A stretch of 10,172 bases of DNA from JBBRUG01 sp038247995 (lineage in GTDB: Bacteria; Chloroflexota; Chloroflexia; Chloroflexales; Chloroflexaceae), in the NCBI GenBank assembly GCA_038247995.1, contig JBBRUG010000219.1, positions 1 to 10,172 on the forward strand, in the 5' to 3' direction. The translations under genes were made by a program, and so were the position numbers. Below, piece by piece: positions 7,297-10,172 of this stretch. Numbering within the stretch: the stretch's first letter is position 1; each line of letters opens with the position of its first letter. The notes beneath the pieces are model-generated. The model ran no database searches. It was not told the origin of the DNA and was given only the letters and a program-made list of their open reading frames with translations.

Positions 7297-9768
7297 TCAC
7301 TCCAACCAGACCCCGACCAGCGGATGGCCCGGCGCCGGATCGGGCGGATCGGGGAAGAAGCCCGCCCGGGCAATGCGTGAACGCTGCGTTGGGCGGCGCA
7401 GCGTCGGCTGTGGATCGACAGGGCGAGCGCGGCGCCAGTGGTATGTCTGCGGCGGCTCTGCCGTTGCGTCGGCAAGCCCATGCACCCGATCGAGGCGAAA
7501 ACAGCGCTCGGCGCGCGCCTGGAGGCAGTACGCATGCAAGTACCACCAGGGGCCGTGGCGCTCCAGGCGCAGCGGGCGCACGATCCGATCGCGTGGCGCT
7601 GTTTCGTCGGCGCCCTGATAGGTTAGCGTGACCGCTTTGCGCCGGCGCATGGCCGCTTCCAGGTGTTCGTGCAGGTTGGCAAGCGACGGGAAGGGGGCTG
7701 TTGCGGCGACCGGCGAGAGATCATCGACGACGAACCCTGCGACAGGCTCAGGACAGGACGGACGACCGAGCACCGCCCAATCGTCTTCATCGGTCTGCAA
7801 CCCGCCAACGAGAGTCCGTCGTCCGGCATCCGCTGAGTCCCCATTGGTATGGGCGTCAGCCGCACCAGTTCGAAGCGAGTGGTCCGTCGTCTCTCGTCCG
7901 TCGTCCGTCGTCCGTCGTCCGTCGTCCGCCGTCTCGCGCAACGTCGCAATCACGGCATCAGTGGCGGCCTGGAGTGCCGGGGGAAGCCCGGCGCGCAGGC
8001 GATCCAGGAGCCTCTCGCCCGGGCCGGGCGGCGCATCTGCCGGAGCATGGGCCTGGTAATGGGCCGCAGCGACGAGTAGCGCCGCCATCTCGCTGGGGGT
8101 AAGCTCACTCACCGGCGGCGTTTCGACCGGCGGCGGCGGCGTAACCACACGGCCATCACGGGCCAGGGCACGCGCCAGGGCGGCTTCACCCCCCGGCGCG
8201 ACCAGCGCCACCCCCGGCGCGAGTTGATCGCTGACCGCCCGGCGTACCGAACGCCGGCGCAGCGCTGCGTCCAGGTCGGCCGGCTGATCACTCAGCAGCA
8301 CGGTCTGCGCCGTCATCCGCAGCCCGCCGTTGGGGGTGAGGACGGCTTCAAAATCGGCAGGAATCGTGCCGCACCGGCTGATCAGCACCGCGCGCAGGCG
8401 CGCCGCGTCGGATCCACGGCCAACGGCGCGCGCCACCGACGCGCGGGTCAAGGTGTAGGTGTCGCCCGTGGCGTCACTGCGCACGGCTGCGGCGAACGGC
8501 GCCAGGGTCAACAGATCCGCCGCGCCGGTATGCGGTGGTACATGAATCAGACCATGTGCCGCGCCTGATGGCGCCTCGGCAGGAACCACCGACCACCGAC
8601 GACGGACGACGGAGCGCACGTCGTCCGTCGTCCGGCCTGCCCTGAGCCTGTCGCAGGGTCCGTCGTCCAGGCAGCGGTAGGACAGCTTGCCTAACCAATG
8701 CAGCGGCCCGGCACATGCCGCAGCCCAGACCTGCGCGGCGTTCCGGTGCGCCCAGGGCAGACGCCGGCGCGGAAAGGCGAGACCGTGGGTCATGGCGTCG
8801 GCGAGCGGGCCGAGCGCGGCAGCGAGCCGATCGTAGGCATCGGCAGGGACGATTGCGCTATCGGACGGCGCCACAGCGGCCCAGGCGCAGAGCCGGCGCC
8901 GCATTGCCGGCCAATCGAGCCCGCGCAGATTGACCCGCAGCGCGATGAGCCAGCGATCTGGGCGCGGCGCACCCTGCCAGGCATCGGTCAGCCGCTGGAG
9001 GCGTTCAGCCGGCGGCGCGGCAAGGAAGCGGCGGGCGGCAGGAGCAGCGACAGCCGCAGCACCGTGCGGCGCAAGCAGGCCCATGTCGCCCAGCAACGGC
9101 AGAAGCCAGGTATACAGCGCCGCCGCCTCGTCGGGCGGAAGCGGCGCCAATCGCGGCGTAAGCGTGCGCAGCGCAGCAGCGGTTGGCCGCCCATCCTGAT
9201 GCAGCGGCAACGGCGTTGTCGCTGCGCTCACGAGCAGCGCCGTTGCGGCACGGAGGGCGAGGGGCGGATCGGCGTTCACAGTAGTGGGCAGAGACAATGG
9301 CGGCCCATGCGCGGCATGGTGCATGGTGCATTCTGCATTTTGCATTGGTATCAGGGGCACCGGCAACCAGGCGCGCAACTCAGGCGGCAACAGGTAGCGG
9401 ATGGGATGCTTGCGCGTCGCCGGGCGCGGCAGCAACCAGCCCAGCAACAGCAACCGTTCGCTGATCGAACGCGGCGTCCGATCGACGCGCAACGCGCTGA
9501 GCGGGCGAATAGGGCCAAAGCGCGCCGTGAGGTCAGCGACGTTCAAGCCGCGCGGAATGGCGCGGAGGATCTGGACGGCGTGCTGTTCGTCGGGCATCAG
9601 CAAAAAATAGACACTGCGCACGGCTGCCGCGCGACAGATCGCCGCTCGAAGACGGGCGAGGCGTTCGGCAGGCGTACAGCGGCGGGGGAGACTGATCCGC
9701 TGCGACGACGCAATCAGGCGTTGCAACGTCGGCGGCGTTTGCGCCAGAAAAGCGGCCCAAGAATGCAT
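7297..9768 (-). CDS. Large WYL-domain protein with helicase-associated (XPB-N-like) domain
   Basis: This is a candidate transcription regulator or ligand-sensing accessory protein of 823 residues. Residues about 63-115 look like a winged helix (AVQILRAIPRGLNVADLTARFG to RLLLLGWLLP). Residues about 436-545 (YTLTRASVARAVG to RDGRVVTPPPP) resemble the Helicase_C_3/XPB N-terminal-like domain. A WYL domain occupies about 705-770, with GPWWYLHAYC (739-748) and FRLDRVHGL (757-765). WYL domains bind nucleic acids or nucleotide ligands and often accompany CRISPR loci; a role here is inference. GGAGG (9777-9781) lies 8 nt before the ATG. Repeat DNA is embedded in frame near residues 142-152, 371-391, 614-625 and 668-678, giving low-complexity stretches such as TTDDGRRTTDDGR. 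A nuclease or motor activity is not suggested: no Walker motifs are seen. Confidence 0.8.
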   Translation of the reverse strand: MHSWAAFLAQTPPTLQRLIASSQRISLPRRCTPAERLARLRAAICRAAAVRSVYFLLMPDEQHAVQILRAIPRGLNVADLTARFGPIRPLSALRVDRTPRSISERLLLLGWLLPRPATRKHPIRYLLPPELRAWLPVPLIPMQNAECTMHHAAHGPPLSLPTTVNADPPLALRAATALLVSAATTPLPLHQDGRPTAAALRTLTPRLAPLPPDEAAALYTWLLPLLGDMGLLAPHGAAAVAAPAARRFLAAPPAERLQRLTDAWQGAPRPDRWLIALRVNLRGLDWPAMRRRLCAWAAVAPSDSAIVPADAYDRLAAALGPLADAMTHGLAFPRRRLPWAHRNAAQVWAAACAGPLHWLGKLSYRCLDDGPCDRLRAGRTTDDVRSVVRRRWSVVPAEAPSGAAHGLIHVPPHTGAADLLTLAPFAAAVRSDATGDTYTLTRASVARAVGRGSDAARLRAVLISRCGTIPADFEAVLTPNGGLRMTAQTVLLSDQPADLDAALRRRSVRRAVSDQLAPGVALVAPGGEAALARALARDGRVVTPPPPVETPPVSELTPSEMAALLVAAAHYQAHAPADAPPGPGERLLDRLRAGLPPALQAATDAVIATLRETADDGRRTTDDGRETTDHSLRTGAADAHTNGDSADAGRRTLVGGLQTDEDDWAVLGRPSCPEPVAGFVVDDLSPVAATAPFPSLANLHEHLEAAMRRRKAVTLTYQGADETAPRDRIVRPLRLERHGPWWYLHAYCLQARAERCFRLDRVHGLADATAEPPQTYHWRRARPVDPQPTLRRPTQRSRIARAGFFPDPPDPAPGHPLVGVWLE
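7735..7766 (+). repeat. 32-nt interspersed repeat, copy 1, inside WYL gene
   Basis: Starts CCCTGCGACAGGCTCAGG and ends CGGACGAC. The first 18 nt are exactly repeated in inverted orientation at 8641-8658; overall 30 of 32 bases match the second copy. It encodes about residues 668-678 of the WYL protein (SCPEPVAGF), a non-domain linker. Confidence 0.8.
7894..7928. repeat. Perfect heptanucleotide tandem tract, TCGTCCG x 5, inside WYL gene
   Basis: Five uninterrupted copies of TCGTCCG, with degenerate copies on both sides (about 7881-7893 and 7929-7935). In the minus-strand protein it gives the seven-residue pattern TTDDGRR (about residues 614-625). Because 7 is not a multiple of 3, gain or loss of one copy would shift the frame ahead of the WYL domain. 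Confidence 0.92.
8598..8632. repeat. Perfect 14-bp inverted repeat with 7-nt loop, inside WYL gene
   Basis: GACGACGGACGACG (8598-8611) pairs with CGTCGTCCGTCGTC (8619-8632) around a 7-nt loop. Both arms are made of the same GTCGTCC-type word as the tandem tract at 7894-7928, and the right arm overlaps copy 2 of the 32-nt element. It encodes part of TTDDVRSVVRRRWSVV. Confidence 0.85.
8627..8658 (-). repeat. 32-nt interspersed repeat, copy 2, inside WYL gene
   Basis: Inverted second copy of the element at 7735-7766. On the minus strand it starts CCCTGCGACAGGCTCAGG at 8658 and differs at two of the following 14 bases. It encodes about residues 371-381 (PCDRLRAGR) in a linker before the helicase-associated domain. 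Confidence 0.8.
9313..9347. repeat. Imperfect heptanucleotide tract (TGCATNN x 5), inside WYL gene
   Basis: Five 7-nt units follow in register: GGCATGG, TGCATGG, TGCATTC, TGCATTT, TGCATTG. In the protein this encodes MQNAECTMHHA (residues 142-152), a linker after the winged-helix region. Same period as the tract at 7894-7928 but an unrelated word. Confidence 0.8.
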
Positions 9769-9773
9769 GGGGG

Positions 9774-9802
9774 TTGCCTCCGAACCAGGAACATGCTACA
9801 CT
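9774..9802 (+). promoter_or_regulatory. Candidate promoter of the CRISPR array
   Basis: TTGCCT (9774-9779) and TACACT (9797-9802) are separated by 17 nt and each matches four of six sigma-70 consensus bases. The expected start near 9809 gives a leader transcript of about 124 nt before the first repeat. The -35 box overlaps the WYL ribosome site on the other strand. Confidence 0.45.
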
Positions 9803-9817
9803 GTCAGAAATACAGGG

Positions 9818-9846
9818 ATCGTAGCCGAATTTGGCCAGGATGGCAA
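9818..9846 (-). promoter_or_regulatory. Candidate promoter of the WYL gene
   Basis: On the minus strand TTGCCA (9846-9841) and TACGAT (9823-9818) are separated by 17 nt, matching five and four of six consensus bases. The expected start near 9811 gives a 5' leader of about 43 nt before the ATG at 9768. Confidence 0.5.
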
Positions 9847-9932
9847 GAAGCGCACAGCGAACCGGGGTGTTGGTTGATCGGCGTAACGCAAGTTGGAATG
9901 CGCCGCAGCACGACTGCCCCGGGTGCGAGGGA

Positions 9933-10172
9933 GTACGATCCAATGCCCCGCTACGAAGGGGTTTGAAACACGCCAGGAAGTTTTGGCTTTGCTCAGTCGT
10001 GAGTGCCGTACGATCCAATGCCCCGCTACGAAGGGGTTTGAAACGACCGACGCACAGTGTGCATAATCTGCACACTGTGAAGGTACGATCCAATGCCCCG
10101 CTACGAAGGGGTTTGAAACGAACCGTCGGCTCGTCGTTCCACGGCTGACTGTATACGTACGATCCAATGCCC
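9933..10172 (+). CRISPR. CRISPR array, leader-proximal end (three full repeats and a partial fourth)
   Basis: Identical 37-nt repeats lie at 9933-9969, 10008-10044 and 10083-10119, and a fourth begins at 10157 and is cut by the window edge. Each starts GTACGATCCAATG, has a short CCCC/GGGG stem in the middle and ends GGGGTTTGAAAC. Spacers are 38, 38 and 37 nt (9970-10007, 10045-10082, 10120-10156). The GAAAC end, typical of the 3' end of repeats that give the crRNA 5' tag, implies plus-strand transcription with the leader on the left. The predicted 8-nt tag is TTTGAAAC. Array length to the right is unknown. The array lies about 2.9 kb from cas2, with the WYL gene in between. Confidence 0.98.
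10053..10079. repeat. 11-bp perfect inverted repeat within CRISPR spacer 2
   Basis: CACAGTGTGCA (10053-10063) and TGCACACTGTG (10069-10079) are exact reverse complements around a 5-nt loop TAATC. It fills 27 of the 38 spacer bases. There is no adjoining T run on either strand, so an operator-type palindrome in the source element fits better than a terminator. Confidence 0.9.

Larger units (their letters stand above)
9769..9932 (+). promoter_or_regulatory. CRISPR leader region
   Basis: This 164-nt stretch lies between the WYL start codon and the first repeat. It carries no convincing gene. It holds the ribosome site of the WYL gene and candidate promoters on both strands (listed separately). 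Being the sequence upstream of the repeat in the predicted transcription direction, it is the expected site of Cas1-Cas2 spacer insertion. Confidence 0.7.

Noticed and set aside
9816..9823. Inverted match to the first bases of the CRISPR repeat (TACGATCC) in the leader
   Set aside because: Only 8 bases match and the rest diverges; no degenerate repeat. The match also coincides with the proposed -10 of the WYL promoter.
8698..9966. Long plus-strand open frame (422 codons) opposite the WYL gene
   Set aside because: Arg-, Gln- and Gly-rich composition with no motifs, runs into the first CRISPR repeat, and lies antisense to a gene with clear domains and a ribosome site. GC-rich DNA gives such frames by chance.
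10053..10079. Spacer 2 palindrome as a terminator within the array
   Set aside because: No T run on either strand and bounded exactly inside a normal-length spacer between identical repeats.
9831..10148. Plus-strand open frame through the repeats with a repeated NAPLRRGLK pattern
   Set aside because: The protein repeat is just the translated CRISPR repeat.

Overview
The window is a CRISPR-Cas locus carrying a type III-B (Cmr) interference operon, a cas1-cas2 adaptation pair, a large WYL-domain gene and the leader end of a CRISPR array. GC-rich DNA, this cas gene set and abundant short G/C-rich interspersed and tandem repeats suggest a filamentous phototrophic chloroflexote such as Roseiflexus or Chloroflexus. 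That assignment is a judgement from style, not from a database match.

Left half (1-5438, minus strand): cas6, cmr2 (Cas10), cmr3 and cmr1 run right to left as one tightly packed operon. The Cmr genes overlap or nearly touch at their stop/start codons, and cmr1 runs off the left edge. A plausible sigma-70 promoter (TTGCGA-17-TATACT) lies upstream of cas6. Cas10 has the GGDD cyclase motif but no N-terminal HD nuclease domain. cmr4, cmr5 and cmr6 are not visible and presumably lie to the left.

Middle (5439-7055): a 273-nt A/T-rich intergenic region separates the minus-strand operon from plus-strand cas1 and cas2. Cas1 keeps its metal-binding residues and cas2 its N-terminal Asp.

Right part (7056-9768): a repeat-filled intergenic stretch (21-nt, 17-nt and 8-nt tandem repeats) lies between cas2 and a convergent 823-codon gene. 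That gene encodes a winged-helix/helicase-associated plus WYL-domain protein. Several short repeat families sit inside its reading frame, including a perfect 5 x 7-nt tandem tract that could act as a frameshift switch.

Right end (9769-10172): a 164-nt leader holds two candidate promoters pointing at each other, one for the array and one for the WYL gene. It is followed by identical 37-nt repeats with 37-38-nt spacers. The second spacer is largely a perfect 11-bp inverted repeat.

In the likely working model, Cas1-Cas2 add spacers at the leader end near 9933, Cas6 cuts the array transcript, and Cas10/Cmr3/Cmr1 with the unseen subunits form the RNA-targeting complex that signals through cyclic oligoadenylate. 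The WYL protein is a candidate regulator, inferred from position and domain only.
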